Below, in pieces: positions 8,039 through 16,228 of a stretch of DNA of 37,130 bases. The translations under genes were made by a program, and so were the position numbers. Each line of letters begins with the position of its first letter. Position 1 is the stretch's first letter. The notes under the pieces were generated by a model that was not told the DNA's origin, did no database searches, and saw only the letters and a list, made by a program, of their open reading frames with translations. Source of the DNA: Avichristensenella sp031549905 (GTDB lineage: Bacteria > Bacillota > Clostridia > Christensenellales > Aristaeellaceae); contig JAVBPC010000014.1 of the NCBI GenBank assembly GCA_031549905.1, forward strand, positions 1-37,130, written 5' to 3'.

Positions 8039-8674
8039 ATGATACACATGACTTTGGGCGAACGCGTATTTGAAATCATTAGGGATCGGATCCTGACCGG
8101 CGAATACAAGCCCGGGGATCGGCTGCTGTATGCCGTCATTTCGGAGGAACTGGATGTCAGTCTCTCCCCCGTTAAAGAGGCTTTGCTCCTGCTCGCGCAG
8201 GATGGGCTGGTCACGCTTATCCCGCGCAAGGGCGCGTATGTAAGCCAGGTCAGCATGCAGGATGTTCAGGAATACTCGTGGATCCGGCTGGCGCTGGAAT
8301 CGCTTGCGTGCCGCCAAATCTGCGCATGCGGGCTGCCGCAGGACGGTGCGGAGCGTCTCATAGGGCTGAACAGCCGCCTGCAGTCGGTCATCGCCCTTCG
8401 GGATATCAACCAGTGCATGCAGTTTGACAACGAATTCCACATGTGCCTGGTGGAACTGAGCGAAAACCAGCGGCTTTTGGAGACCTACAAAAAACTGCCG
8501 CTGGCAAACCTTTCCGTGGTTGCCGGCGCGCGCGACTATGTTCCCAGCAACGGGGAAGCCATCTGCCGCACGCACGATAAGATCATCGAGGCCCTCCGGC
8601 AGGGCGACGCGGCGCTTGCCAATGCGCTGCTTGAGCAAAACATCATCTCTCCTCTGCGCGATATTGTAACCTGA
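8039..8674 (+). CDS. GntR family transcriptional regulator, FCD (FadR-type) domain
   Basis: This 211-residue regulator has an N-terminal winged helix (residues 4-70: GERVFEIIRDRILTGEY, then PGDRL and RKGAYVSQV). An all-helical FCD effector domain follows, with likely metal-binding Asp and His in FDNEFHM and His in RTHDKI. FCD regulators bind carboxylic acids or sugar acids and usually repress the adjacent catabolic genes. I chose ATG 8039, with ATG 8048 as alternative, because family homology begins here and the promoter lies at 8003-8031. No Shine-Dalgarno sequence precedes either ATG. The gene diverges from the sugar operon and precedes a second Gfo/Idh gene in the same direction, so it probably controls both. 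Confidence 0.88.
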   Translation: MIHMTLGERVFEIIRDRILTGEYKPGDRLLYAVISEELDVSLSPVKEALLLLAQDGLVTLIPRKGAYVSQVSMQDVQEYSWIRLALESLACRQICACGLPQDGAERLIGLNSRLQSVIALRDINQCMQFDNEFHMCLVELSENQRLLETYKKLPLANLSVVAGARDYVPSNGEAICRTHDKIIEALRQGDAALANALLEQNIISPLRDIVT

Positions 8675-8721
8675 CACATTTCGGCGCGGGCACTCACTTA
8701 CCTTAATAGAGGATCAACATC

Positions 8722-9867
8722 ATGAAAACCATCCAAATCGGAATGATTGGGAGCGGCTTTGCCGCGCAATTGCATGCGGAAGCCTTCCGCCGCGTATATG
8801 GTTTTGACGTGCGTATTGCGGCATTATGTTCCCCCGCGCCGGATGCCGGCCAGTTTGCCGCGCAATATGGCATCCCGGACGCGCACGGCAGCTATGCCCG
8901 CATTCTTGCCGATCCCGCCATTGACATTGTGGATATTGTTACGCCGCCATACCTGCACGCGGATATGGTCTGTCAGGCACTCAATGCGGGCAAGCACGTC
9001 ATTTGCGAAAAACCGTTGACCGGCGCGTTCGAACCGTCCCTCAGGCGGCGCGAAATGTATGCGCAGGTCATGGAAGCGCTGGACCGCATCGCCCAGTGCG
9101 AAGCGCGCAGCGGGCGGCAGCTCATGTATGCGGAAAACTATGTATACGCGCCAAGCGTGCAAAAGACGGTGGAAATGCTGCGCGCCACAAGCGCAAAGAT
9201 ACTCTACATGCACGGCGAGGAGTCGCACCGGGGTTCCCACGCCCCCCATGCGGCGCAATGGCGCATGAACGGCGGCGGCGCGCTGATCCGTCAGGGCTGC
9301 CACCCGCTCAGCGCCATCCTGTATCTGAAAGAAAAAGAGGCCGCGTTTCGCGGTGAAAGGGTCACGCCTGCCTATGTAACCGCCGATGTGGGGAACACGC
9401 AAAGCTGCCTGACAGAGCCTGAAAAGCGGCATCTGCTGGCACGCCCTCTTGATGTGGAGGATCACGCGGATCTGCTGCTTTCCTTTTCCGATGGCACAAA
9501 AGCACACGTTTCCGCCGGAGACATGGCGCTTGGCGGCGTGCGCAACCTGATAGAGGTATTCACGCACTGCGGCGTGTACCGCGCAAACATTGCCCCCAGC
9601 GATCAGATGTTGGCCTATCACCCGGATGCTGGCGCGCTTCACGATGTGTTTTTCACAGAAAAGATAGAAACAAAGTCCGGCTGGCAGTATGTGTCATTGT
9701 TGGAGGAATACGCCCGCGGGTATGTCGGCGAAATGCAGGACTTCATCACCTGTGCAGCCGAGGGCGGAAAGCCGGAATCCGGCCTTGCGCTGGCACGCGC
9801 GACCGCGCAGCTGATATACGCCGGATATTGGTCAGCCGAGGAGGGCATAGCCGTTCGGTTGGAATAG
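8722..9867 (+). CDS. Gfo/Idh/MocA family oxidoreductase
   Basis: This 381-residue NAD(P)-dependent sugar or inositol dehydrogenase has a Rossmann motif, GMIGSGFAAQLHA, at residues 8-20 and an intact EKP motif in HVICEKPLTG. A likely active-site segment, GGGALIRQGCHPL, contains the conserved histidine. It is preceded by AGAGGA and lies 47 nt after the regulator gene, so the two are probably co-transcribed; a strong terminator follows. Unlike the Gfo/Idh protein at the other end of the locus, it keeps the catalytic lysine and is the better candidate for the sugar-oxidising enzyme. The substrate is unknown. Confidence 0.9.
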   Translation: MKTIQIGMIGSGFAAQLHAEAFRRVYGFDVRIAALCSPAPDAGQFAAQYGIPDAHGSYARILADPAIDIVDIVTPPYLHADMVCQALNAGKHVICEKPLTGAFEPSLRRREMYAQVMEALDRIAQCEARSGRQLMYAENYVYAPSVQKTVEMLRATSAKILYMHGEESHRGSHAPHAAQWRMNGGGALIRQGCHPLSAILYLKEKEAAFRGERVTPAYVTADVGNTQSCLTEPEKRHLLARPLDVEDHADLLLSFSDGTKAHVSAGDMALGGVRNLIEVFTHCGVYRANIAPSDQMLAYHPDAGALHDVFFTEKIETKSGWQYVSLLEEYARGYVGEMQDFITCAAEGGKPESGLALARATAQLIYAGYWSAEEGIAVRLE

Positions 9868-9886
9868 ATAGGTGCATACAACAATC

Positions 9887-9924
9887 AAAGCCACCGGTTT
9901 CGTCGGTGGCTTTGGTTTCGTTTT
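9887..9924 (+). terminator. Rho-independent terminator, likely bidirectional
   Basis: AAAGCCACCG (9887-9896) and CGGTGGCTTT (9904-9913) form a perfect 10-bp stem with a 7-nt loop, followed by a T-rich tail on the plus strand. It lies between convergent genes and can also end the leftward operon that stops at 9929. Confidence 0.85.
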
Positions 9925-9928
9925 GACC

Positions 9929-10441
9929 TTAATCCAGCGGAATGTAGTAATCCAGAACGACCTCACCCTGCGCGTCCGGCTCGGTAAACCTGGGGCAGTT
10001 GTACAGTTCGCCGCACCAGTGCATCTTTTCGCAGGTATAGCCAGCTTCCTTTAGCTTCTGCTCGGTGAACTGATGGGCCACAGCATATGTCTCGTGCTCT
10101 TTGCCCTTGATGTAGCCGACTGCAACCCTGGCGGCGGGCAGCTCCGCGCTGTAGTAGCCCTCCGGCACGGCGGCGTCCTCCAGCATCAGCATGCCGACAA
10201 TATAGGAAAACATTCCGTCTCCCCTTTCCCAGTCAAGCATGATGCCCACATACGATGGGTCGAAAATCATCCCATCCTGGCTTTCCAGCGGCGCAAAGGC
10301 GCCCTCCTGAAAGCACTTGCCCCAGAAAGCCGGAAGGGGGTTGTTGCCCTTCATTTGCTCTTCCTGGCTGGGGCGTATTTCCTTACCCACAAGCTTTACC
10401 TTGGGCAGTTCCTTGATTTCAAAGTTTACCAGTACCGCCAT
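9929..10441 (-). CDS. GyrI-like/AraC-type effector-binding domain protein
   Basis: This 170-residue stand-alone small-molecule-binding domain is of the GyrI-like (AraC effector-binding, Cass2-like) type. Typical features are the opening strand FEIKELPKVKLVGKEIR, a mid-chain WERGDGMFSYIVGM segment, and the C-terminal strand EVVLDYYIPLD. No DNA-binding domain is attached. I prefer the ATG at 10441 over 10447 because AAGGGGAG is then six nt upstream. It is the last gene of a leftward operon whose two upstream members are poorly characterised. Stand-alone members bind drugs or act as ligand sensors; the ligand is unknown. Confidence 0.78.
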   Translation of the reverse strand: MAVLVNFEIKELPKVKLVGKEIRPSQEEQMKGNNPLPAFWGKCFQEGAFAPLESQDGMIFDPSYVGIMLDWERGDGMFSYIVGMLMLEDAAVPEGYYSAELPAARVAVGYIKGKEHETYAVAHQFTEQKLKEAGYTCEKMHWCGELYNCPRFTEPDAQGEVVLDYYIPLD

Positions 10442-10462
10442 GCCCATCTCCCCTTTGCGTTC

Positions 10463-11527
10463 TTATTGAACTGTCGCCAGCAACTTCTCCACCGCCGCAA
10501 CGGCTTCCTTCTCCAGGGCAAAAGTTCTGCGCCCCTCATCGGCCAGAATCTTGCGGGTTTCCGGCGCAGCAAACTTCTCATACCCTTCCCGGTCGTTCGT
10601 TACATGCTGCCATAGGTAGCCGCCGTACTGGGCACACGCGCGCCACGCGTCGATGGCCTCGGTCAGCGGCCCCGCCCAATCGGGGTTCTCCCCGCGCATC
10701 CTCTCCCAGAAGGGCAGCGCCGCGCCCCGCTCGAATATCTGGCACAGCGCATCGCAATACACAAAGAACCGCCCCTGCACCGTCTTCTCCCACGCCCAAT
10801 CCTCAAACATCTGATCAGGCCCCGGCAGCATCGTTTGCACGCAGTCGGAAAAGTCTGCCGTCTCCAGCTGGGTCAGCATCTCTTCCCACGCGGCAAAGCC
10901 AACCTTCACCCCGCGCACATCTGCGTGGTGGGCGTGATCCGCAATCGCCCGCATGGCGGCGATGGCGCTGTCCTTCTCGGATGGCACTTCCTCCGCCTGC
11001 GACAGCAGGATATACCCAACCAACCCCTTGTACCAGCCGTCCTTCACAAACGGCACGTCCCATGCAAACCCTTCATCCTGCTGGAAATAGTTCCAACCTG
11101 TCAGCGCCTCGCCATCCCGCAGGTACCCGTGCACCACACAGCACTCCGGCGGGCCGATGATCCCCATCGCGATCACGGGCACGCCCGCATCAATGGAGGC
11201 GATAATCTCCCGGCGCGCCTGCGCCTCATCCGCATCGGAAGCCAGCCGCACTATGCCCCGCAGCCCTACGGCCTTCAGCACCCGATGGTGCGGCGCGAAG
11301 GGATCCTCCTCGCAGCAGAGGATGTCGATGTTGCCGCCGTTCCAGCAGCCGGGCTTCCAGCAAAGCCGGTTTCCCGCGCCGGACAGCGCCAGCAGGTCGG
11401 CGTACGGGCGGGGTTTCCCTAGCCCATACAGCGCCGCATACAGCGAGCCGATCAGCGGCGTCAGCATGGAAGTATCCCCGATGAACTGCGCTATGCGCGG
11501 AATGTTTTCGATGATTCTGTCGCTCAT
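10463..11527 (-). CDS. BtrH N-terminal/C39-like domain protein, function unknown
   Basis: This 354-residue cytoplasmic protein lacks a signal peptide or membrane segment. Its N-terminal half resembles papain-fold C39/BtrH-type proteins, notably GSLYAALYGLGKP, then VPVIAMGIIGPPECCVVHGY and TGWNYFQ. The C-terminal half is helical and has no recognised domain. BtrH itself transfers an acyl group in butirosin biosynthesis; whether this protein is an acyltransferase, a protease relative or a sensor is not known. The ATG at 11527 overlaps the stop of the upstream gene as ATGA, and AAAGGGGAAAAAGAA precedes it, so translation is coupled. The downstream effector-binding domain suggests a small-molecule response. 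Confidence 0.6.
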   Translation of the reverse strand: MSDRIIENIPRIAQFIGDTSMLTPLIGSLYAALYGLGKPRPYADLLALSGAGNRLCWKPGCWNGGNIDILCCEEDPFAPHHRVLKAVGLRGIVRLASDADEAQARREIIASIDAGVPVIAMGIIGPPECCVVHGYLRDGEALTGWNYFQQDEGFAWDVPFVKDGWYKGLVGYILLSQAEEVPSEKDSAIAAMRAIADHAHHADVRGVKVGFAAWEEMLTQLETADFSDCVQTMLPGPDQMFEDWAWEKTVQGRFFVYCDALCQIFERGAALPFWERMRGENPDWAGPLTEAIDAWRACAQYGGYLWQHVTNDREGYEKFAAPETRKILADEGRRTFALEKEAVAAVEKLLATVQ

Positions 11528-12633
11528 TTCTTTTTCCCCTTTTCCTTTACTTCCTGTATGATCTGGCAGCGCAGTGCCAGGCACTTGCATATCGCGGGCA
11601 GGTCATCCTCCGTAGGGTTTGTCCAGCGGAAGCCGATTCCCCCGCCGGTACACACGCGCCGCCTTTTTCCCAAGATCACCGCAAACGCGCCCAGGTGCGA
11701 TGATGAGCACGCCGTGCACCCCCACACATGCCGCAACATATACCGCTGGAATTCCGGCGGTTCCCGCAGCAGCCTGTCGTTGATCAGCGCGGGGTCATCC
11801 CAGTGGTATGTTTCGGTAATGCGCACGCAAAGGTTGCCGCCTTCGGTATCAATGCACATCGCCTGCGTGCTTTTGTGCTTGTAGTCCGTTTTCCAGAAGG
11901 TGGATATCTGCGGGTTCATCTTGTTCGCAATCGCCAGCGCGTGAATCCGCTCCGCCATTTCCCTGCGCGCATTGGTGAGCGGCGCGAAATAATCCTGGCA
12001 GGTCGGCTTGTAAGGGGCGGCAATGTTTCTAAACTCGCAGTTTTGGAACGCAAAATAGCCAAAAGCGCTTGTCTTTTCCGCCGCCTTAGCCAGCGCGCAC
12101 ATCCCCGGAAACATGCCCGGGAACCGCGCGGAGGCAAAGCGCTCCCCATCCCAAATAATACCTACACGCGCAAGCCCGGAAAGCCGCTTATCCAGCGGGA
12201 TCGGGCTGTTGGAGGCGTTTGCCTTCTTGCCGATAGAGGCCATGTCCTCAGCCGACACGCGCAGCGCATCCCCTTCCGGCACGCCCGCCATGCCCAGTCT
12301 GCACAGCAGCAGCTGATACCCAGGCACCGCGTTATAGGTGTGCGAGCGGATGCGCTCCGTCCGTGCGGGCTCCTTTTGCTTCAGCGCTCCGATCCTCCTG
12401 CCGTTAAGCAACGCTTCCATGTCGCCTACGGGCAGCGCGTATGCTTCGGGATTTTCATACATATCGGATAGCATCGCCAAAACAAAACGGCAGTACTGTT
12501 CACACGATGCACGAAGGGCCGCGTCTTCCACCCCCGGCAGCGAACGCGAAAGCGGGGTCAGCTGCCGCGCGGCGGTATAGATGCCCTGGTGCACCTGCGT
12601 TAGAAACGTTGTTTGCTCCTGTGAGAAGTCCAT
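11524..12633 (-). CDS. Unrecognised 369-residue protein with Cys motif
   Basis: I do not recognise this protein. It is 369 residues, without a signal peptide or transmembrane segment, and has a Lys-rich C terminus. The central part contains YFAFQNCEFRNI and a helical stretch leading to NKMNPQISTFWKTDYKHK. A C-terminal cysteine cluster reads WGCTACSSSHLG, followed by RRVCTGGGIGFRW and CKCLALRC, which could bind zinc or an Fe-S cluster. It is the first gene of a tightly packed leftward operon with the BtrH-like and effector-binding proteins. AGGAGG lies eight nt before the ATG, so the start is secure. The function is unknown. Confidence 0.75.
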   Translation of the reverse strand: MDFSQEQTTFLTQVHQGIYTAARQLTPLSRSLPGVEDAALRASCEQYCRFVLAMLSDMYENPEAYALPVGDMEALLNGRRIGALKQKEPARTERIRSHTYNAVPGYQLLLCRLGMAGVPEGDALRVSAEDMASIGKKANASNSPIPLDKRLSGLARVGIIWDGERFASARFPGMFPGMCALAKAAEKTSAFGYFAFQNCEFRNIAAPYKPTCQDYFAPLTNARREMAERIHALAIANKMNPQISTFWKTDYKHKSTQAMCIDTEGGNLCVRITETYHWDDPALINDRLLREPPEFQRYMLRHVWGCTACSSSHLGAFAVILGKRRRVCTGGGIGFRWTNPTEDDLPAICKCLALRCQIIQEVKEKGKKK

Positions 12634-12660
12634 CCAAATTCCTCCTCATGTCATGCATTC

Positions 12661-12669
12661 ATCATACCA
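12661..12669 (-). promoter_or_regulatory. Possible extended -10 promoter of the unknown operon
   Basis: On the reverse strand TGGTATGAT gives an extended -10 element about 28 nt before the ATG at 12633. No good -35 element is seen. The rest of the gap up to 12810 shows no gene or clear structure. Confidence 0.35.
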
Positions 12670-12810
12670 CACGCGGCAATGGGAAAATGAACGCGGATTG
12701 CGCCCGCTTGACTGGACCCGGAAAAGAGGCGAACTGAACCCGGCCGTCCAGGAAGAAAAGAGACAGGGGCAAGGGTGACGCGACGGGATGATGAGGCTCA
12801 CCGGGTTGTA

Positions 12811-12854
12811 GAAAACAAAATCCCCTCCCACGCTCAACAGCGCAAGAAGGGATT
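12811..12854 (-). terminator. Rho-independent terminator after the M42 peptidase gene
   Basis: AATCCCCTC (12819-12827) pairs with GAAGGGATT (12846-12854) with one wobble. An inner CGCT/AGCG helix is also present, and TTTTGTTTTC follows on the leftward strand. It sits just after the stop codon of the peptidase gene. Confidence 0.75.
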
Positions 12855-12874
12855 CTCAAGCAGCGTCCCCGGCG

Positions 12875-13912
12875 CTACTCCAGATAAGCCCACAGCAGCC
12901 CAAAAGTCTCCGCCAGCGCCGACACATGCGTCCGCTCATAGCCGTGCGTGCTGAGCACCCCCGGCCCGATCAGCCCGTGCCGGATGTCGGCCCCGCCGCG
13001 CACCGCCGCGTCGGCATCCGACCCGTACGATGGCACGCACAGGTCCAGCACGTACTGCACGCCCGCGCGCTCGGCGGCGGCGATCAGCGCGTCCGCCATG
13101 GGTCGGTGATAGGGGCTGAACTTATCCATCAGACAGATGAACGTCTTGCGCTCGTCGGCATAGGTGTGCGGCCCGCAGCAGCCGATGTCCAGCGCAAGCA
13201 CCTCTTCGGTGTCAGCGTTCAGGCAACTGGCGCCGCCGTGCCCGACCTCCTCAAACAAAGAGAAATACACGCTGACATGGCGGGATGGCGTCTTGCCGCC
13301 GTCCTTCAGCGCCTTGCAGTACGCAAGCAGCACCGCAGCCGATGCCTTGTCATCCAGAAAGCGGCTTTTGATGTATCCGGACTGCGTAAAACACGTCATC
13401 GGGTCAACGCCAATGATATCCCCCGCGCGGATGCCCAGCTTCGCGACATCTTCGGCGCTTGTAACATCCTCATCCAGGAACAGAAACAGGTTCTTGTCAT
13501 AGTCGGCAAGGGCCATGCGCTCTTCCTGATCCATCAGGTGCAGGCTGGAGTTGCTTCTGCGCATCGTGCCGGTGTATACGTTACCGCCGCGCGCGTATAC
13601 GCGCACGTTCGCCCATTCCGCCTGGAAGGGGTACAGTCCGCCCACGTTAATCACGCGGATGGTGCCGTTTGGGTTCACATACCGCACCATCAGGCCGATA
13701 TCATCCACATGCGCGGTGGCGACAAGCCCTCGCCCTTCGCCGCCCAGGTCCACGCTGACGCCGCCCTTCCGCTGGATAACCGGCGCGTATCCCAGCGCCT
13801 TAAGCTCCTTCACCAGGTACGCGGTAATCGCGTCATTCTGGCCGGTGGTGCTGTCAACTTGCAGCATCTCCTTGAGCTTTTCAAGCATATAGGCGGTCAG
13901 ATCGTGGTGCAT
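12875..13912 (-). CDS. M42 family metallopeptidase (glutamyl aminopeptidase/FrvX type)
   Basis: This 345-residue cytoplasmic di-metal aminopeptidase of the M42 (TET) family trims N-terminal residues from peptides in large self-compartmentalising assemblies. Metal and catalytic residues are visible: His and Asp in ATAHVDDIG, Asp in RFLDDKAS, the Glu pair in LFEEVGHGG, Asp in LALDIGCCG, and His in STHGYERTH. The length matches the family. AGGGGAGG overlapping the end of coaBC supplies the ribosome-binding site, and only 3 nt separate the genes, so it is part of the yicC-coaBC transcript. Other Firmicutes usually have priA here. A terminator follows. Confidence 0.9.
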   Translation of the reverse strand: MHHDLTAYMLEKLKEMLQVDSTTGQNDAITAYLVKELKALGYAPVIQRKGGVSVDLGGEGRGLVATAHVDDIGLMVRYVNPNGTIRVINVGGLYPFQAEWANVRVYARGGNVYTGTMRRSNSSLHLMDQEERMALADYDKNLFLFLDEDVTSAEDVAKLGIRAGDIIGVDPMTCFTQSGYIKSRFLDDKASAAVLLAYCKALKDGGKTPSRHVSVYFSLFEEVGHGGASCLNADTEEVLALDIGCCGPHTYADERKTFICLMDKFSPYHRPMADALIAAAERAGVQYVLDLCVPSYGSDADAAVRGGADIRHGLIGPGVLSTHGYERTHVSALAETFGLLWAYLE

Positions 13913-13915
13913 GGG

Positions 13916-15127
13916 CTATTCCTCCCCTATGATCGCGTTTAAAATTTCATCGGCAAGCGCGCGCTTTGACATCATCGGCAGCTGCCGCTCGGCGCTTTCG
14001 GTGATCAGCGTGGCGATGTTCGTATCCACATTAAAACCCGCGCCCTCCTGGCTCACGTCGTTGGCGACGACCAGATCGGCGCGCTTGCTCTGCAGCTTGC
14101 GGCGGGCGTTCGGCAGTAGGTTCTCCGTTTCCGCCGCAAAAATTACTGTCTTTTGCCCGGGCCTTTTCGCCTTGCCCACGGCCTTGGCGATATCCGGCGT
14201 TTCCGTCAATGTCAGCTGCAGCGCCGTCGGGCCATCCTGCTGCTTCTTGATCTTCTGCGGCGCGATCATGGCGGGCGTGAAATCGGCGGGCGCGGCAGCT
14301 TGGATGATGATATCCATCTCTCCGGCACGCGATGTGACAGCGCCAAACAGATCCTGCGTGCTGGTCACGCGCACCACCTCCGCGCCCTGCGGCGGCGTCA
14401 GTGCAACCGGCCCGGTCACCAGCGTGACGCCTGCGCCCCGGCGCAAAGCAGCCTCCGCGATCGCGTACCCCATCTTGCCGGAGGAATGGTTGCTGATGTA
14501 GCGCACAGGGTCGATCGCCTCGCGCGTGGGCCCTGCCGTGACAAGCACCTTTTTGCCGGTCAAATCCCGGCGGGCAAACAGCAGCGCCAGCGCCGCCTCC
14601 ACGATCTCTTCCGGCTCCGCCATGCGGCCCTCGTCCACATCCCCGCACGCAAGATAGCCCTTTCCGGGGCCGACCGTATGTACGCCGCGCGACACCAACG
14701 CGGCCATGTTCTGCCGCGTGGCTTCATGTTGCCACATCGCCACATTCATCGCGGGCGCAAGCAGCACCTGCGCGCGCGTGGCCAGCAGCGTGGTGGTCAG
14801 CATATCATCCGCGATGCCGTTTGCGTATTTTGCAAGCAAATTGGCCGTTGCGGGCGCGACGATCACGATGTCGGCAGCCTTCGCCCATGAAATATGCTCA
14901 ATTTCCCACTGACTCGGGCTTTCGAACATATCCACGGAAACCGGCCCTCCGGCTAGTGTCTCAAACGTCAGCGGCGGCACGAATTTGGCGGCGTGCGCAG
15001 TCAAAATCACGCGCACGGCGGCGCCAAGCTTCTTCAGCCGGCTGACCACCTCGCACGCCTTGTAGGCCGCGATGCCGCCCGTAACGCCCAGCACCACCGT
15101 TTTGCCGGCCAAGTCAGGCGCGTTCAT
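13916..15127 (-). CDS. coaBC: Bifunctional phosphopantothenoylcysteine decarboxylase/phosphopantothenate-cysteine ligase
   Basis: This 403-residue bifunctional enzyme catalyses two coenzyme A biosynthesis steps: ligation of cysteine to 4'-phosphopantothenate and FMN-dependent decarboxylation of the product. The N-terminal CoaC half shows GVTGGIAAYK, the active-site His in EIEHISWAK, the substrate loop APAMNVAMW and the Cys-containing LACGDVDEGRM. The C-terminal CoaB half begins KVLVTAGPTREAIDPVRYIS and SSGKMGYAIA. It overlaps rpoZ by 4 nt (ATGA), indicating coupled translation in the gmk-rpoZ-coaBC order common in Firmicutes. Confidence 0.97.
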   Translation of the reverse strand: MNAPDLAGKTVVLGVTGGIAAYKACEVVSRLKKLGAAVRVILTAHAAKFVPPLTFETLAGGPVSVDMFESPSQWEIEHISWAKAADIVIVAPATANLLAKYANGIADDMLTTTLLATRAQVLLAPAMNVAMWQHEATRQNMAALVSRGVHTVGPGKGYLACGDVDEGRMAEPEEIVEAALALLFARRDLTGKKVLVTAGPTREAIDPVRYISNHSSGKMGYAIAEAALRRGAGVTLVTGPVALTPPQGAEVVRVTSTQDLFGAVTSRAGEMDIIIQAAAPADFTPAMIAPQKIKKQQDGPTALQLTLTETPDIAKAVGKAKRPGQKTVIFAAETENLLPNARRKLQSKRADLVVANDVSQEGAGFNVDTNIATLITESAERQLPMMSKRALADEILNAIIGEE

Positions 15128-15342
15128 TCGTCCAGATCCAGCGGTGCTTCATGCGCGATCAGGCCGCGGTTGATCTCATTGACCGCAAGAGACACGGGCT
15201 TTATTTCTTTTTCTTTCACATCGATCAGGGGCTGCGCGCCGGATACCAGCTGACGCGCCCGCTTGGATACCTTGACCACCAGCGTGTAACGGCACTCCGC
15301 CTGCTCCAGCAGCTCGGTTACGGACGGCTTTGTCATGGCCAT
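15124..15342 (-). CDS. rpoZ: DNA-directed RNA polymerase omega subunit
   Basis: This 72-residue omega subunit helps RNA polymerase assembly by chaperoning beta'. The N-terminal half carries the family pattern PSVTELLEQAECRYTLVV followed by KVSKRARQL, and the core VNEIN segment is present. AAGGAGG lies eight nt upstream of the ATG at 15342. It sits between gmk and coaBC, a highly conserved location that supports the call despite the small size. Confidence 0.93.
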   Translation of the reverse strand: MAMTKPSVTELLEQAECRYTLVVKVSKRARQLVSGAQPLIDVKEKEIKPVSLAVNEINRGLIAHEAPLDLDE

Positions 15343-15355
15343 ATGGGGTTCCTCC

Positions 15356-15946
15356 TTATTGAATCTCCGGCATATACCGGCATGTTTTCAGCCTTTCGGC
15401 GGCGATCACGGCGCGCAGCTTGCAAAGCGCGTCATTCAGGTCATCGTTGATGATGGCGTACTGATAGCGGGGCATCAGTGCGATTTCGCCCTGCGCGTTG
15501 CGCAGCCGTTTTTCGTACTCCGCGCCCGTTTCGGTGGCGCGCTTGTTCAGCCGCTCTGACAGCGCCCGCATCGTCGGCGGCAGGATGAACACGGACACGC
15601 AGTCGGGGTACAGCTTCATCATGGACGCGGCGCCCTGCGTATCGATATCCAGAATGATGTCGCGGCCCTCGCCGGGCAGGCGCTCTATCGGCTCCCTGGG
15701 GGTGCCGTACGAATGGCCGTGCACGGTCGCCGTTTCCAGCAGCAGGCCCGCCGTCTCCATCCGGGCAAACTCTTCGCCGGTGATGAAATGATACTCCACA
15801 CCGTTCGTTTCCGTGGGGCGCGGCGCGCGCGTGGTGACGGAAACCGAGAACGCAAGGCCGTCATCCTCCTTGCGCAGCTTTTCAATCAGCGTGCCCTTGC
15901 CCGCCCCGGACGGCCCTGAAATGATGATCAGCATGCCCTTTCGCAT
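15356..15946 (-). CDS. gmk: Guanylate kinase
   Basis: This 196-residue guanylate kinase converts GMP to GDP with ATP in purine nucleotide metabolism. The P-loop is SGPSGAGKGTL at residues 10-20, and the GMP-binding region shows VTTRAPRPTETNGVEYHFI. The later ILDIDTQGA and RLNKRATE segments complete the fold. The length is typical. The start is supported by GAGGAGG eight nt upstream, inside the 3' end of remA. It is part of the yicC-remA-gmk-rpoZ-coaBC operon. Confidence 0.98.
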   Translation of the reverse strand: MRKGMLIIISGPSGAGKGTLIEKLRKEDDGLAFSVSVTTRAPRPTETNGVEYHFITGEEFARMETAGLLLETATVHGHSYGTPREPIERLPGEGRDIILDIDTQGAASMMKLYPDCVSVFILPPTMRALSERLNKRATETGAEYEKRLRNAQGEIALMPRYQYAIINDDLNDALCKLRAVIAAERLKTCRYMPEIQ

Positions 15947-15949
15947 CGG

Positions 15950-16189
15950 TCAGGCCTCCTCATCCAGGCGGTTGGCGACGGTTTCGGGCTGCACGGCGCA
16001 CAGCACCACATGCCCGCTGTCCATCACCAGCACAGCGCGCGTGCGGCGGCCAAACGTCGCGTCTATCAGCTGCCCGCGGTCCTGCGCCTCATGGATGATC
16101 CGCTTGACAGGCGCGGAATCCGGCGCGACAATGGCGATGATCCTGGTTGCGTTGACAATGCTGCCGAATCCGATGTTCAGAAACTTCAT
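15950..16189 (-). CDS. remA: RemA/DUF370 family DNA-binding regulator
   Basis: This 79-residue protein matches the RemA (DUF370) family. It opens FLNIGFGSIVNATRIIAIV and contains SAPVKRIIHEAQDRG and a later LIDATFGRRTRAVLV segment. In Bacillus subtilis RemA is a DNA-binding activator of matrix and osmoprotection genes, and the family forms ring-like oligomers; other roles are likely in Clostridia. AAGGGGTG precedes the start. Its place between yicC and gmk is conserved in Firmicutes. The C-terminal ETVANRLDEEA is slightly shorter than in some homologues. Confidence 0.93.
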   Translation of the reverse strand: MKFLNIGFGSIVNATRIIAIVAPDSAPVKRIIHEAQDRGQLIDATFGRRTRAVLVMDSGHVVLCAVQPETVANRLDEEA

Positions 16190-16228
16190 GAGCGCACCCC
16201 TTATGCAAAATCATCCGTGCAGGCATCT

